A DNA stretch of 15,676 nt from Clostridium sp. CAG:169 (GCA_000435195.1 FR880258.1:1-15676), one strand, 5' to 3'. Counted from the stretch's first letter, positions 1 through 7,885 are shown. Numbers and translations: made by a program. Notes: generated by a model not told the origin, from the letters alone.

Positions 1-486
1 CAGGGTCATATGTGCCAGAGGAGCCAGGTCGCCGGAAGCACCCAGAGAGCCTTTCTGCGGAACGACAGGAATGACACCCTTATTGAGCATATCCACCATC
101 ATCTGCACCAGCAGAGGACGAACGCCGGACACACCGCCGCACAAAGCGTTGGCACGCAGCAGCATCATACCGCGGACAACCTCTTCGGAATAAGGGTCAC
201 CGGTAGCGGTGCAGTGGCTGAGGATGAGGTTGGTGGACAGGGTGTTGGACATCTCTTCGGGAACAGCGACGCGGGCAAAATCACCAAAGCCGGTGGTGAT
301 GCCGTAAGCAACACGTTTTTCGCTGGCAATTTTTTCTGCCAGCTCACGGGAACGCTGCATCTGAGCCAGAGCCTGCTCGGAAACGCTTACCTTTGCGCCA
401 AAACGTGCAACGGCAAGAAAGGTTTCGATGGTCAGGCTGTGACCGTCGATGACAACTTCATGGATGGTAGATGGATTCAAATTCAT
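1..486 (-). CDS. hutH: Histidine ammonia-lyase, N-terminal 162 residues (cut by window edge)
   Basis: Cytosolic lyase that removes ammonia from L-histidine to give trans-urocanate, the first step of histidine degradation. Read leftwards from ATG at 486-484, the frame is open to position 1 and gives 162 of the usual ~510 residues. The fingerprint of the MIO-cofactor family is visible: YGITTGFG at residues 61-68, containing the catalytic Tyr, and GASGDLAPLAH at 149-159, whose Ala-Ser-Gly triplet (150-152) cyclises to form the electrophilic MIO group. In the Pseudomonas enzyme this triplet is at 142-144, so spacing is normal. The start is supported by AAGGGTG about 8 nt upstream. It has its own promoter (585-613) and no gene in front of it, so it is the first gene of whatever hut unit lies to the left. 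Phenylalanine/tyrosine ammonia-lyases and aminomutases share the motif, but the N-terminus fits HutH best. Confidence 0.93.
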   Translation of the reverse strand, partial: MNLNPSTIHEVVIDGHSLTIETFLAVARFGAKVSVSEQALAQMQRSRELAEKIASEKRVAYGITTGFGDFARVAVPEEMSNTLSTNLILSHCTATGDPYSEEVVRGMMLLRANALCGGVSGVRPLLVQMMVDMLNKGVIPVVPQKGSLGASGDLAPLAHMTL

Positions 487-528
487 GTTACATTCACCCT
501 TTTCTCAAAAATAAAAACAGTTTTTTCT

Positions 529-572
529 TCTGCTGTACCGGTGTCCGTTTGACCGGATGTCTGTGCAGCAGA
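529..572 (-). promoter_or_regulatory. Stem-loop in the hutH leader
   Basis: On the minus strand the hutH leader contains TCTGCTG (572-566) pairing with CAGCAGA (535-529), with an inner pair CCGGT/ACCGG (556-552 with 542-538). It lies about 40 nt upstream of the start codon. It is not directly followed by a U-tract, so it is not a clean terminator. A role as an mRNA-stability or regulatory hairpin is inference. Confidence 0.35.
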
Positions 573-584
573 CCCTTTAATATC

Positions 585-613
585 AAGATAACAGACAAAG
601 GGTACGCTGTCAA
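585..613 (-). promoter_or_regulatory. hutH promoter (sigma-A type)
   Basis: Reading the minus strand: TTGACA (613-608), a 17-nt spacer, and TATCTT (590-585). This predicts a start near 578 and a leader of about 90 nt. The -35 is a perfect consensus and the -10 matches 4 of 6 positions. Confidence 0.7.
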
Positions 614-630
614 ATAGAAAGGTGGATTCC

Positions 631-741
631 ATGAGAAAATTCTACAATTTTTTAAAATACTTCTCTGATTATATGTACAAAATGCCAGTGAATATTGACA
701 AAGAAAGAATGAAATTATTTGACATTCTGATAATACATTAG
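631..741 (+). CDS. Possible 36-residue small protein
   Basis: Short frame starting MRKFYNFLKYFSDYMYKM and ending at TAG 739-741. An AAAGGTGG ribosome binding site sits 5 nt before the ATG, better than expected by chance in this AT-rich gap. The product would be basic and aromatic-rich. I do not recognise it, and no plus-strand promoter is obvious upstream; the only good one here is the divergent hutH promoter. It may be a real peptide or chance. Confidence 0.22.
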   Translation: MRKFYNFLKYFSDYMYKMPVNIDKERMKLFDILIIH

Positions 742-996
742 CAGACTAAAGTAAATAAAAGAAGAGGGAAGCCAATGTTGCCAAACAAGCAGCTGTTGTG
801 TGCTCAAGACAAAGTATTCGGGCAAATTGTTTAAAATATTCAACAATTTAAGTTGCAAATAAACAAAGACCTGTCTGGGGGATAAATCAATATGGATTTC
901 AAGCGGTAAAACAAACAAATCGTATCTGTTGTTTTTGTGAAAGCCTACAACTATTATTGAAAATCGATAAAAAACCCATTTAAATAGACTTTTTTA
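742..996. other. AT-rich intergenic stretch, no gene seen
   Basis: The remainder of the hutH-mglB divergent gap. Frames on both strands are short, have no ribosome binding site, and look unlike proteins. I see no RNA gene or repeat here. Confidence 0.6.
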
Positions 997-1025
997 TTGA
1001 CAATTAGCCGAAATGATGCTATCAT
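997..1025 (+). promoter_or_regulatory. mglB promoter (sigma-A type)
   Basis: TTGACA (997-1002), spacer of exactly 17 nt, TATCAT (1020-1025). The predicted start is near 1032, leaving an unusually long leader of about 175 nt that holds a stem-loop (1035-1065) and a direct repeat (1141-1172). Confidence 0.8.
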
Positions 1026-1034
1026 TTTTTCAGA

Positions 1035-1065
1035 CCTTATAAGATTCCGACAGGTTCTTATGAGG
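1035..1065 (+). promoter_or_regulatory. 10-bp dyad / 5' stem-loop at the start of the mglB transcript
   Basis: CCTTATAAGA (1035-1044) pairs with TCTTATGAGG (1056-1065) around an 11-nt loop, with one G-U pair. It begins within a few bases of the predicted transcription start. It could be an operator dyad for a repressor blocking initiation or a 5' mRNA-stabilising hairpin; the sequence does not decide between them. Confidence 0.55.
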
Positions 1066-1140
1066 ATTAAAATCGCAGTACAGCACCTGGAAACCGTTTG
1101 TTCGGATAAGGTTTAGCGGACTTTTCCACAAAAGCCGGAA

Positions 1141-1172
1141 GGTCCGTCGTTTAAAAAGAACGGTCCGTCGTT
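1141..1172 (+). repeat. Direct repeat GGTCCGTCGTT x2 in the mglB leader
   Basis: Identical 11-mers at 1141-1151 and 1162-1172, with start-to-start distance 21 bp, about two helical turns. They lie 34-65 bp before the mglB start codon. Same-face spacing suits a protein binding DNA as a tandem dimer, but this is inference. Confidence 0.6.
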
Positions 1173-1205
1173 GGTACTGCGGCACAACAAAAGGAGAGAT
1201 TTCCA

Positions 1206-2294
1206 ATGAAAAAGATTCTTGCACTGATGTTGGCAGGATGCCTGGCACTGTCTATGGCAGCTTGCGGCGGCGAAAAACAGCCAGCAGCAGAAGAGAGCAA
1301 AACCGAAACTACCGAGCCTGCAGCTACCGAGGAGAAAAAAGCTGAGGACAAAGCCGGCGAAGACGCTAAGAAAGTCGAAGCAGAAGTACCGGCTGGCGGT
1401 AAAGTAGGCGTTTGCATCTACAAATTCGACGATGCCTTTATGACCACCTACCGTAACGCTCTTCAGGCAATGCTTGAGGGAAAAGGCTACGAAGTAACCG
1501 TTGTTGACGGCAACAACGACCAGGCAAAACAGACCGAGCAGGTAAACACCTTCATCACCCAGGGTGTTGACGCTCTGATCATCAACCCTGTTATGACCTC
1601 CGCAGCAGACACCATCATCGCTGCAGTTCAGCAGGCTGATGTTCCAACCGTACTGATCAACCGTGAGCCAACCGCAGAACAGATGGCTGCATACAACAAG
1701 CTGGTTTACGTTGGTTGTGATGCTGCACAGTCCGGTACCTTCCAGGGCGAAATCATTCTGGAAACCGAGAACAAGGGAGACATCAACGGCGACGGCAAAG
1801 TTTCTTACATCATGATTCAGGGCGACCCGGAGAACATCGATGCTCAGCTGCGTACCGAGTACTCTGTAAAAGCTCTGAAGGATGCAGGCATGGAAGTGGA
1901 AGAACTCGACCTGCAGCGTGGTGACTGGGACCGCAACAAAGGTCAGGAAATCGCACAGAACGACCTTGCAAAATTCGGCGATCAGATCGAAGTTGTATTC
2001 TGCAACAACGATGACATGGCAATCGGCGCTCTGCAGGCTATCCAGGCTGCTGGACGCACCGTTAACAAAGACATCTACCTGGTAGGTGTTGACGCTCTGG
2101 ACGCTGCTCTGAACGAAGTTGTAAACGGCAACCTGACCGGTACCGTTCTCAACGATGCACAGAGCCAGGCAAGCCAGGCAGTAGCAAGCATGGAAGACCT
2201 GCTCGGCGGCAAGACCTTTGCTGAAGGCGAACAGTCCATCTATGTTGACTACGTAAAGGTTACCCCAGAAAACGCAAGCGAGTTTATCAAATAA
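1206..2294 (+). CDS. mglB: Galactose/methyl-galactoside ABC transporter substrate-binding lipoprotein
   Basis: Membrane-anchored sugar-binding protein that delivers galactose, glucose or methyl-galactoside to MglA/MglC. The 362-residue product starts with a lipoprotein signal peptide (MKKILALMLAGCLALSMAAC) with lipobox MAAC, so Cys20 should be lipidated after cleavage. Residues ~22-62 are a Glu/Lys/Ala-rich linker, followed by a periplasmic-binding-protein type 1 fold from about residue 65. DINGDGK at residues 192-198 matches the calcium-binding loop that separates MglB from ribose-binding RbsB, and GDPENIDAQLRTEY follows as in other MglB proteins. The ATG has AAGGAG 9 nt upstream. It is first in an mglBAC operon, with its own strong terminator before mglA. 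The sugar specificity is inferred from family resemblance. Confidence 0.9.
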   Translation: MKKILALMLAGCLALSMAACGGEKQPAAEESKTETTEPAATEEKKAEDKAGEDAKKVEAEVPAGGKVGVCIYKFDDAFMTTYRNALQAMLEGKGYEVTVVDGNNDQAKQTEQVNTFITQGVDALIINPVMTSAADTIIAAVQQADVPTVLINREPTAEQMAAYNKLVYVGCDAAQSGTFQGEIILETENKGDINGDGKVSYIMIQGDPENIDAQLRTEYSVKALKDAGMEVEELDLQRGDWDRNKGQEIAQNDLAKFGDQIEVVFCNNDDMAIGALQAIQAAGRTVNKDIYLVGVDALDAALNEVVNGNLTGTVLNDAQSQASQAVASMEDLLGGKTFAEGEQSIYVDYVKVTPENASEFIK

Positions 2295-2311
2295 GCACGT
2301 TTAGTCACTCA

Positions 2312-2349
2312 GGGTGCGTGTGCGTTGAACGCACACACACCCTTTTTTT
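2312..2349 (+). terminator. Hairpin terminator/attenuator between mglB and mglA
   Basis: A 14-bp stem (2312-2325 with 2329-2342, one C-A mismatch), TGA loop, then seven T. It starts 17 nt after the mglB stop. No convincing promoter lies between it and mglA, so partial readthrough probably sets a high ratio of binding protein to ATPase and permease, a known arrangement in binding-protein operons. Confidence 0.88.
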
Positions 2350-2521
2350 AAAGATATGGTGAAATTGCACGCAATAGAAGGCGAATTTTCCGCACAGGCG
2401 GATGAATTACAACGCTGTTTCGGCTGATTTCAGAAGCGGGTATAGGTCAAATTCCGAAGGCGGCACCTGTTTCTGAAAGCAGCAGAACACAGCGGAGCAA
2501 GCAGAGAAGGGGGCAAGTGAA

Positions 2522-4030
2522 TTGTCTGAATATCGTTTGGAAATGCGCGATGTTGTCAAGACTTTTCCGGGTGTAAAGGCGCTGGACCATGCGCAGTTGA
2601 AACTGCGTCCGGGTACGGTCCATGCACTGATGGGAGAAAACGGCGCAGGTAAGTCCACTCTGATGAAATGTATGTTCGGCATTTATCACATGGATGAAGG
2701 CGAGATTTATTACGAAGGGGAAAAAATCAAAATTTTAAACCCTCTGGATGCGCTGCATAAAGGAATCGCAATGGTACATCAGGAATTACAGCCGATTCCT
2801 GAGCGCAGCATCGGTGAAAACATTTATGTAGGGCGTTATCCTACTAAAAACTTTGGACCGCTCAAGGTCATCGACCACAACAAGATGTATGAGGATGCCG
2901 CAAGGGTGCTTAAAGAGGTACATCTGGACTTTGACCCAAAAGCAAAACTGGGTACACTGAGCGTTTCGCAGATGCAGCTGGTTGAAATTGCAAAGGCTGT
3001 TTCCGCTGACTGTAAGGTTTTGATTTTGGATGAGCCGACCTCGTCGCTGACCGCGGCAGAGGTAGAAGCACTGTTTACGATTGTAGACGAACTGCGCAGC
3101 AAGGGTGTTGCGATTGTATATATCAGCCATAAGATGGATGAAATCCTTCGTATCTCTGATGAAGTTACCATCATGCGAGATGGTCAGTACATCGGAACTT
3201 GGGCTGCAAAGGACCTGAACATCGATTTCATCATCACCAAGATGGTAGGTCGTGAGCTGACCAACCTCTATCCGAAGAGAGAGAACAAACCCGGCGAGGT
3301 CATTTTTGAGGTCGAGGATTTTACTTCCATCAACCCCAAGAGCTTCCGCAATGTCAGCTTCAATGTGCGCAAGGGAGAAATTCTCGGCGTAGCAGGTCTG
3401 GTAGGTGCGCAGCGTACCGAACTGATGGAAGGTCTGTTCGGCTTGCGCAGACACCAAAAGGGTCATGTGCGCTATGCCGGTCAGGAAATCAACATCAATC
3501 AGCCGGCAGACGCTATCAAGAGAGGCATTGCGATGCTGACCGAGGATCGCAGAGCGACCGGTATTTTGGGCGTGCTTTCCATTGCCGACAACGTCTCCAT
3601 CGCATCGCTGGATAAGTATTTGATTGGCGGTATCCTGTTGGACGACAAGAAGGTTGAAAAGCTGGTGCAGGACAACGTTGCAAAGCTTTCCATCAAGACA
3701 CCTTCCTCAAAGACGTTGATTCAGTCGCTGTCTGGCGGTAACCAGCAGAAGGTTTTGATCAGCCGCTGGCTTGCCAATGACCCGGATGTCTTTATTCTGG
3801 ATGAGCCGACCCGCGGTATCGACGTCGGTGCAAAGTATGAGATTTACTGCATTATCGAAGAGCTTGCCAGACAGGGCAAGTCGATTATCATGATTTCTTC
3901 CGAGATGGGCGAACTGATTGGTATGTCCGACCGCATTATGGTTATGTGCGACGGCCGCGTTACCGGCTTTATCGACGGTGATAAAGCAAACCAGGAGAAT
4001 ATCATGGAACTGGCTACACAGTTTGAATAA
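2522..4030 (+). CDS. mglA: Galactose/methyl-galactoside ABC transporter ATP-binding protein
   Basis: Cytosolic tandem ATPase (502 aa, normal for the RbsA/MglA/XylG class) that powers the MglC permease. Domain 1 has Walker A GENGAGKST (38-46), a divergent signature LSVSQMQ (from 146) and Walker B VLILDEP (166-172). Domain 2 has the degenerate Walker A typical of this class, GLVGAQRTEL (from 292, lacking the Lys), then LSGGNQQK (from 403) and FILDEPTRGID (from 424). The start is TTG at 2522, chosen because AAGGGGG lies 8 nt upstream and the N-terminus then aligns with MglA; the first in-frame ATG (2543) has no ribosome binding site and would trim the first strand. The gene is separated from mglB by 227 bp that include the hairpin, and from mglC by only 13 bp. 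Confidence 0.93.
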   Translation: MSEYRLEMRDVVKTFPGVKALDHAQLKLRPGTVHALMGENGAGKSTLMKCMFGIYHMDEGEIYYEGEKIKILNPLDALHKGIAMVHQELQPIPERSIGENIYVGRYPTKNFGPLKVIDHNKMYEDAARVLKEVHLDFDPKAKLGTLSVSQMQLVEIAKAVSADCKVLILDEPTSSLTAAEVEALFTIVDELRSKGVAIVYISHKMDEILRISDEVTIMRDGQYIGTWAAKDLNIDFIITKMVGRELTNLYPKRENKPGEVIFEVEDFTSINPKSFRNVSFNVRKGEILGVAGLVGAQRTELMEGLFGLRRHQKGHVRYAGQEININQPADAIKRGIAMLTEDRRATGILGVLSIADNVSIASLDKYLIGGILLDDKKVEKLVQDNVAKLSIKTPSSKTLIQSLSGGNQQKVLISRWLANDPDVFILDEPTRGIDVGAKYEIYCIIEELARQGKSIIMISSEMGELIGMSDRIMVMCDGRVTGFIDGDKANQENIMELATQFE

Positions 4031-4043
4031 GGAGGAAATGACT

Positions 4044-5087
4044 ATGGTACAAGTGCAATCCAAAGGTAAACCAATCACCGCAAAAAGTGTAGGAAACTTT
4101 TTGTCCAACAACGCAATTATTATTCTGATTCTGCTTCTTGCAATTTTTGTCGGTCTTTTTACAGAAAACTTTTTTACATTGAGAAACTTTAAAAACCTGC
4201 TGATCAACGTTTCTCCTCGATTCATCATCGCTTGTGGTGTTTCGGGCTGTCTGATTACAAAAGGTACCGACCTGTCTGCCGGACGTATGGTAGGTCTGTC
4301 CGCTTGTCTGTCCGCTATGCTGTTGCAGGATGTTAACTATGCAGGTCGTATGCTCCCGTGGTTGCCGGACATCCCGGTGTTCGGTGGTCTGATTGCCGTT
4401 CTGCTGATTTGTGCAGTCTTTGGTGCTGTCAGCGGCTGCGTTATTGCTTTCCTGAAGGTTCCTCCGTTCATCGCTACCCTGGGTATGCAGACCATCGTAT
4501 ACGGTCTGTGCAGTGTTATCACCAATAACCAGCCAATGGGCGGCTATAAACAGAGCTACGCCAGAGTAGCAAGCGGCGAAATTCCGATTCCTGGACTGTA
4601 CCAGATGAATCCTATCTGGGCAATTCCTTTCCTGGCACTGTTTGCAGTTGTGGTCGGCGTATTTATGTGGGTTCTCTACAATAAGACCCGTCATGGCAAA
4701 TATATGTATGCAATCGGCGGAAACGAAAACGCAGCACAGGTAGCAGGTGTCAACGTTCCTGCCACCCTCATCCGCATCTATGTTCTGGCTGCTATCCTGT
4801 ACGCTCTGGGCGGCTTCCTGCTGGGCGCAAAAGCAGGCGGCGCTTCTACTGCTACCGGTTTCGGTTATGAACTGGAAGCAATCGCAGCTTGTACCATCGG
4901 CGGCGTATCCACCAACGGTGGTGTCGGTAAGGTCAGTGGCGTACTGATTGGTGTACTGGTATTTGAAATTCTGAAGATTTGCTTGCAGTTCCTGGGTGTG
5001 GACCCGGCGTACACTTACATCGTACAGGGTCTTGTTATTATCGTCGCAGTTGCTCTGGACCTGCGCAAATATTTGGCTAAGAAGTAA
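4044..5087 (+). CDS. mglC: Galactose/methyl-galactoside ABC transporter permease
   Basis: Integral membrane subunit (347 aa) of the BPD_transp_2 class that forms the sugar channel. It is highly hydrophobic, with roughly 8-10 membrane segments; the first is around residues 23-40. The conserved family motif appears as TKGTDLSAGRMVGL, and the C-terminus (GGVSTNGGVGKVSGV, then VDPAYTYIVQG and DLRKYLAKK) follows the MglC pattern closely. The ATG at 4044 has GGAGG 8 nt upstream. An in-frame ATG at 4038 is only 2 nt from the ribosome binding site and is less likely, and reading further upstream would just overlap mglA. It is the last gene of the operon and is followed by a terminator. Confidence 0.92.
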   Translation: MVQVQSKGKPITAKSVGNFLSNNAIIILILLLAIFVGLFTENFFTLRNFKNLLINVSPRFIIACGVSGCLITKGTDLSAGRMVGLSACLSAMLLQDVNYAGRMLPWLPDIPVFGGLIAVLLICAVFGAVSGCVIAFLKVPPFIATLGMQTIVYGLCSVITNNQPMGGYKQSYARVASGEIPIPGLYQMNPIWAIPFLALFAVVVGVFMWVLYNKTRHGKYMYAIGGNENAAQVAGVNVPATLIRIYVLAAILYALGGFLLGAKAGGASTATGFGYELEAIAACTIGGVSTNGGVGKVSGVLIGVLVFEILKICLQFLGVDPAYTYIVQGLVIIVAVALDLRKYLAKK

Positions 5088-5105
5088 TCGCTGTTCGATT
5101 CTTAT

Positions 5106-5150
5106 AACAACACGGAGAAATCCACACGATTTTTCCGTGTTGTTTTCTTT
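5106..5150 (+). terminator. Terminator of the mgl operon
   Basis: A 15-bp stem (5106-5120 with 5130-5144, one G-U), 9-nt loop and TTTTCTTT tail, starting 19 nt after the mglC stop. Confidence 0.85.
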
Positions 5151-5170
5151 CGCAGAAGGAGTTTGTTACA

Positions 5171-5443
5171 ATGGATGAAGAAAAAAAGGAAATTTCCGAG
5201 GAAATAAACCCTCTTTCGCAGCAGGAGCAATGGCTGCGTGAGCGAGAGCAGCAGCTTGCCCAACGGGAAGCAGAGCTAAAGAAGAAGGAGGAGCGCCTAG
5301 AGCAGATGACCGGGAAGGAACGTGTCTATGACAGCTTTCGAAAGGTTCCGGTGCGCTATCTGGATTATCTGATTGCAGCCTGCGCAGTGGGCATTGTGGT
5401 CTGCGTTGTGCTGGGGATGCTAAAAGGCAGGGGAATGATTTAA
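5171..5443 (+). CDS. Small coiled-coil protein with one C-terminal membrane helix
   Basis: A 90-residue protein that I do not recognise. Residues ~14-48 are a highly charged Glu/Gln/Arg/Lys heptad-like helix (LREREQQLAQREAELKKKEE) predicted to form a coiled coil. Residues ~68-85 (YLIAACAVGIVVCVVLGML) are one membrane-spanning helix with a short basic tail, so it is probably tail-anchored with the coiled coil in the cytosol. The start is clear: AAGGAG lies 9 nt before the ATG. It begins 21 nt after the mgl terminator stem and ends 3 nt before another terminator. Some mgl readthrough may express it, since no separate promoter is obvious. It may be a scaffold or a small division/secretion accessory protein; its role is unknown. 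Confidence 0.78.
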   Translation: MDEEKKEISEEINPLSQQEQWLREREQQLAQREAELKKKEERLEQMTGKERVYDSFRKVPVRYLDYLIAACAVGIVVCVVLGMLKGRGMI

Positions 5444-5446
5444 AAA

Positions 5447-5487
5447 AGTGCAGCTTGTCCTTTTATTTGGCAGGCTGCACTTTTTTT
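5447..5487 (+). terminator. Intrinsic terminator after the small coiled-coil gene
   Basis: Stem AGTGCAGC/GCTGCACT extended by five inner pairs (5447-5459 with 5469-5481), closed by an AT loop and followed by seven T. Confidence 0.88.
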
Positions 5488-5721
5488 GTCTTTTGCTGGT
5501 TTATTCAAAATTAATTTAATAGCAAAATAGTTTGATATATAATCAATTATTGGGTAAAAATGTATAAGATAGCAGGATTTAATGAAATTTTGCCATTTTT
5601 TTACAATTAAAACTGCTTTACATCGCTAAAAGAAATTGGTGATATAATCCAGAAGAGATAGAATGGATTGAATCAATATAAATAAAAATTAAATATATAT
5701 GAGAAAAACTTTTATTTATGA
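5488..5721. other. AT-rich intergenic stretch upstream of oppA
   Basis: Very AT-rich DNA with no coding frame. The only notable element is an extended -10 sequence TGATATAAT at 5640-5648 (TG-n-TATAAT). It lacks a -35 at normal distance: TTTACA at 5617 is 20 nt away. It may be a second, upstream oppA promoter. Confidence 0.4.
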
Positions 5722-5750
5722 TTGACAATACTACGTTTATCTGATATTCT
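5722..5750 (+). promoter_or_regulatory. oppA promoter (sigma-A type)
   Basis: TTGACA (5722-5727), 17-nt spacer, TATTCT (5745-5750). The predicted start is near 5757, with a leader of about 105 nt. The -10 is buried inside a palindrome (5735-5759). Confidence 0.75.
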
Positions 5751-5759
5751 AAGATAAAC
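5735..5759 (+). promoter_or_regulatory. Palindromic operator centred on the oppA -10 box
   Basis: GTTTATCT (5735-5742) and AGATAAAC (5752-5759) are perfect 8-bp inverted arms separated by 9 bp, and the -10 hexamer lies in the middle. A bound repressor would directly block RNA polymerase. Its core, TTTATC-N11-GATAAA, recurs exactly at 10519-10541 before the GNAT gene. Confidence 0.68.
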
Positions 5760-5863
5760 CGATACAAAATTTTACTCTCAAAATAAAATGAGGCAAAATG
5801 GCTGTATCCAATTTATAAAGAGAAAACCCTGATACACAGGGATTTCACCGAAGGAGGAGAAGT

Positions 5864-7840
5864 ATGAACAAGCAATTTACAAAGGCACTGGCACTGGGCT
5901 TGGCGGCAATGATGGTATTGGGCGGCTGCGGTGGCGCATCGACCGAAACTAAAGCGCCGGAAGAAGCATCGGCGGAAAAGCCCCAACAGCAGCAGGAGCA
6001 GAGCGAACCGGAAGCAAAACGAGAGCTGACCGAAGTGGTCATCCCGAAGATTGCATCTAGTGAATTGGAAACGTTTAACTTCCTGCACAGTCAAAGATCA
6101 GAGGATGCTGTGGTACTTCTTAACCTGTGGGACGGATTACTGACCTCCAACAGCCGCGGTGAAATTATAGCAGCAGTTGCGGATGAGTGGGGAACCAAGG
6201 ACGGCGGTTTAACATGGAAATTCCATCTTCGCGATGGTGTCAAGTGGGTGGATGTCAACGCCAACGAAAAAGCCGACTGCACAGCGGAAGACTTTGCTAC
6301 CGGGTTGGAGTGGGTCCTCAATTTCCACAAAAATGAATCGGTCAACACCTCGATGCCGATTGAGATGATCAAAGGCGCGGAGGAATACTATGAGTATACA
6401 AAGACTCTCTCGGAAGAAGAAGCACGTGCTCTTACAGCAGGAGAAGGTTCCAAATTCCGCGAGATGGTTGGCATGGAAATCGTTGACAAGAACAACATCA
6501 TCTATCATTGTGTTTCTGAAAAGCCATATTTTGACACCTTGGCAACCTCTAACTGTCTCTATCCACTGGCACAGGGCTTGGTCGATGAACTGGGCGTAGA
6601 CGGTGTCAATGCGATGAACAACGAGAATATGTGGTATAATGGTGCTTACACTTTGACATCCTACATCCAGGGCAACGAAAAGGTGTTCACCAAGAATCCG
6701 AAGTACTGGGATACCGAGTCGGTACGCTTTGACACCGCGACCCACCGCATGGTTGAATCCTGGGATACTGCATATCAGTTGTACCAGACAGGAGACGTGG
6801 ACTACGTCAAACTGACCGAAAGTATGATTAAGACCATCAGCGAAAATCCAGACCACGAACTCTATCAGTATATGGTACCGGATAAACCGAGCACCATGTC
6901 CTATCAGTTCCACTGGAACTATGCAAAGAATAAGGAAGATGGAACCCCAGATACCAACTGGAACACCGCGATTGCAAATGAAGCGTTCAGAAAGTCCATC
7001 TATTACGGATTGAATTTGTATGATTACTTTGGCAGATTCAATGCAGTGGAACCGCTTCAGTGTGAAAACAGCAGCTATACCTGTCGAAATCTGGCTCGCA
7101 CCTCGGATGGTGTTGACTATGTTGACCTGGTAGAAGAGCGCATGGGACTTCCAGAATCGGACGGAAAAAACCCAAGAAGATATGATGCAGAAAAGGGAGC
7201 TGAATATAAGAAACAGGCAATCGAAGAACTGACTGCGTTGGGTGTGACCTTCCCAGTCGATGTGGATTTCTATGTTCCTGGTGCAAATCAAACCCAGTTG
7301 GACAACGCACTCGTTCTGCAGAACAGCTTTGATAAATATTTGGGAAGCGACTATGTGAAATTTAACATCAAGACCTACATCTCCAGTTTTAGCAAAGAAG
7401 TTCGCGAACCAAGAGTACAGTCTTTCTGCATCAATGGTTGGGGTGCAGACTACAATGACCCGAAGAACTATCTGGGTCAGACCGTCATCGGTAATGACAA
7501 CGCCTGGTATTCGTCAGCTTACTCCAACATCAACAAGGTGGAAGAGAATGAAACCAACAAAGAACTGTTGGATTCCTACCGCACCTACACCGAAATGGTA
7601 GAAAAAGCAGACGCCATCACCAAGGATATGGATGCTCGATATGAAGCATTTGCAGATGCAGAAGCCTACACTTTGGAAAAAGCACATATGCTCCCATGTT
7701 ACTACAACGTTGGCTGGTGCTTGACCCGCTACAACGTCCATGCTGAATTCAGCGGTTCCAGAATGAAGAACTGGGAAACCAAAGCAGACGGATACACTGT
7801 GGACGAAGTAAAAGCAATCCTGGCAGCACAGGGTAAATAA
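5864..7840 (+). CDS. Oligopeptide ABC transporter substrate-binding lipoprotein (orphan)
   Basis: Extracytoplasmic peptide-binding protein of the OppA/SBP_bac_5 family, 658 residues, longer than the ~540 typical for OppA. The signal peptide MNKQFTKALALGLAAMMVLGGC has lipobox LGGC (lipid on Cys22), followed by a Glu/Lys/Gln-rich linker to about residue 45. Family features include the WDGLL and DGGLTWKFHLRDGVKW segments in the first lobe (about residues 87-130) and, near the C-terminus, the INGWGADYNDPKNYL segment that shapes the peptide pocket. AAGGAGG lies 6 nt before the ATG. There are no oppB/C/D/F genes near it; it is a single-gene unit with its own promoter, operator and terminator. It presumably supplies a permease encoded elsewhere or acts as a peptide sensor. 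Substrate is unknown. Confidence 0.9.
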   Translation: MNKQFTKALALGLAAMMVLGGCGGASTETKAPEEASAEKPQQQQEQSEPEAKRELTEVVIPKIASSELETFNFLHSQRSEDAVVLLNLWDGLLTSNSRGEIIAAVADEWGTKDGGLTWKFHLRDGVKWVDVNANEKADCTAEDFATGLEWVLNFHKNESVNTSMPIEMIKGAEEYYEYTKTLSEEEARALTAGEGSKFREMVGMEIVDKNNIIYHCVSEKPYFDTLATSNCLYPLAQGLVDELGVDGVNAMNNENMWYNGAYTLTSYIQGNEKVFTKNPKYWDTESVRFDTATHRMVESWDTAYQLYQTGDVDYVKLTESMIKTISENPDHELYQYMVPDKPSTMSYQFHWNYAKNKEDGTPDTNWNTAIANEAFRKSIYYGLNLYDYFGRFNAVEPLQCENSSYTCRNLARTSDGVDYVDLVEERMGLPESDGKNPRRYDAEKGAEYKKQAIEELTALGVTFPVDVDFYVPGANQTQLDNALVLQNSFDKYLGSDYVKFNIKTYISSFSKEVREPRVQSFCINGWGADYNDPKNYLGQTVIGNDNAWYSSAYSNINKVEENETNKELLDSYRTYTEMVEKADAITKDMDARYEAFADAEAYTLEKAHMLPCYYNVGWCLTRYNVHAEFSGSRMKNWETKADGYTVDEVKAILAAQGK

Positions 7841-7850
7841 TGAAGCTGAA

Positions 7851-7885
7851 AATCCCTCTCTCTTTTTTCGGAGAGAGGGATTTTT
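7851..7885 (+). terminator. oppA terminator
   Basis: Perfect 12-bp stem AATCCCTCTCTC/GAGAGAGGGATT (7851-7862 with 7871-7882), 8-nt loop, and a T-run. It begins 10 nt after the stop codon. Confidence 0.92.

Noticed and set aside
10..552. 180-codon open frame on the plus strand
   Set aside because: It is the antisense shadow of hutH; the minus strand shows the MIO motif and a good ribosome binding site, while this frame has low-complexity, protein-unlike content.
2786..3466. 226-codon minus-strand frame, and a similar one at 4014-4694
   Set aside because: These are antisense shadows of mglA and mglC; their length is explained by the codon bias of the real genes.
3918..4043. Extension of mglC to an upstream start at 3918
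   Set aside because: It would overlap mglA by more than 100 bp and add non-family residues; GGAGG 8 nt before 4044 decides the start.
6209..7291. 360-codon open frame on the minus strand
   Set aside because: It is opposite oppA, has no ribosome binding site, and its translation resembles no family. The plus-strand frame is a clear binding protein.
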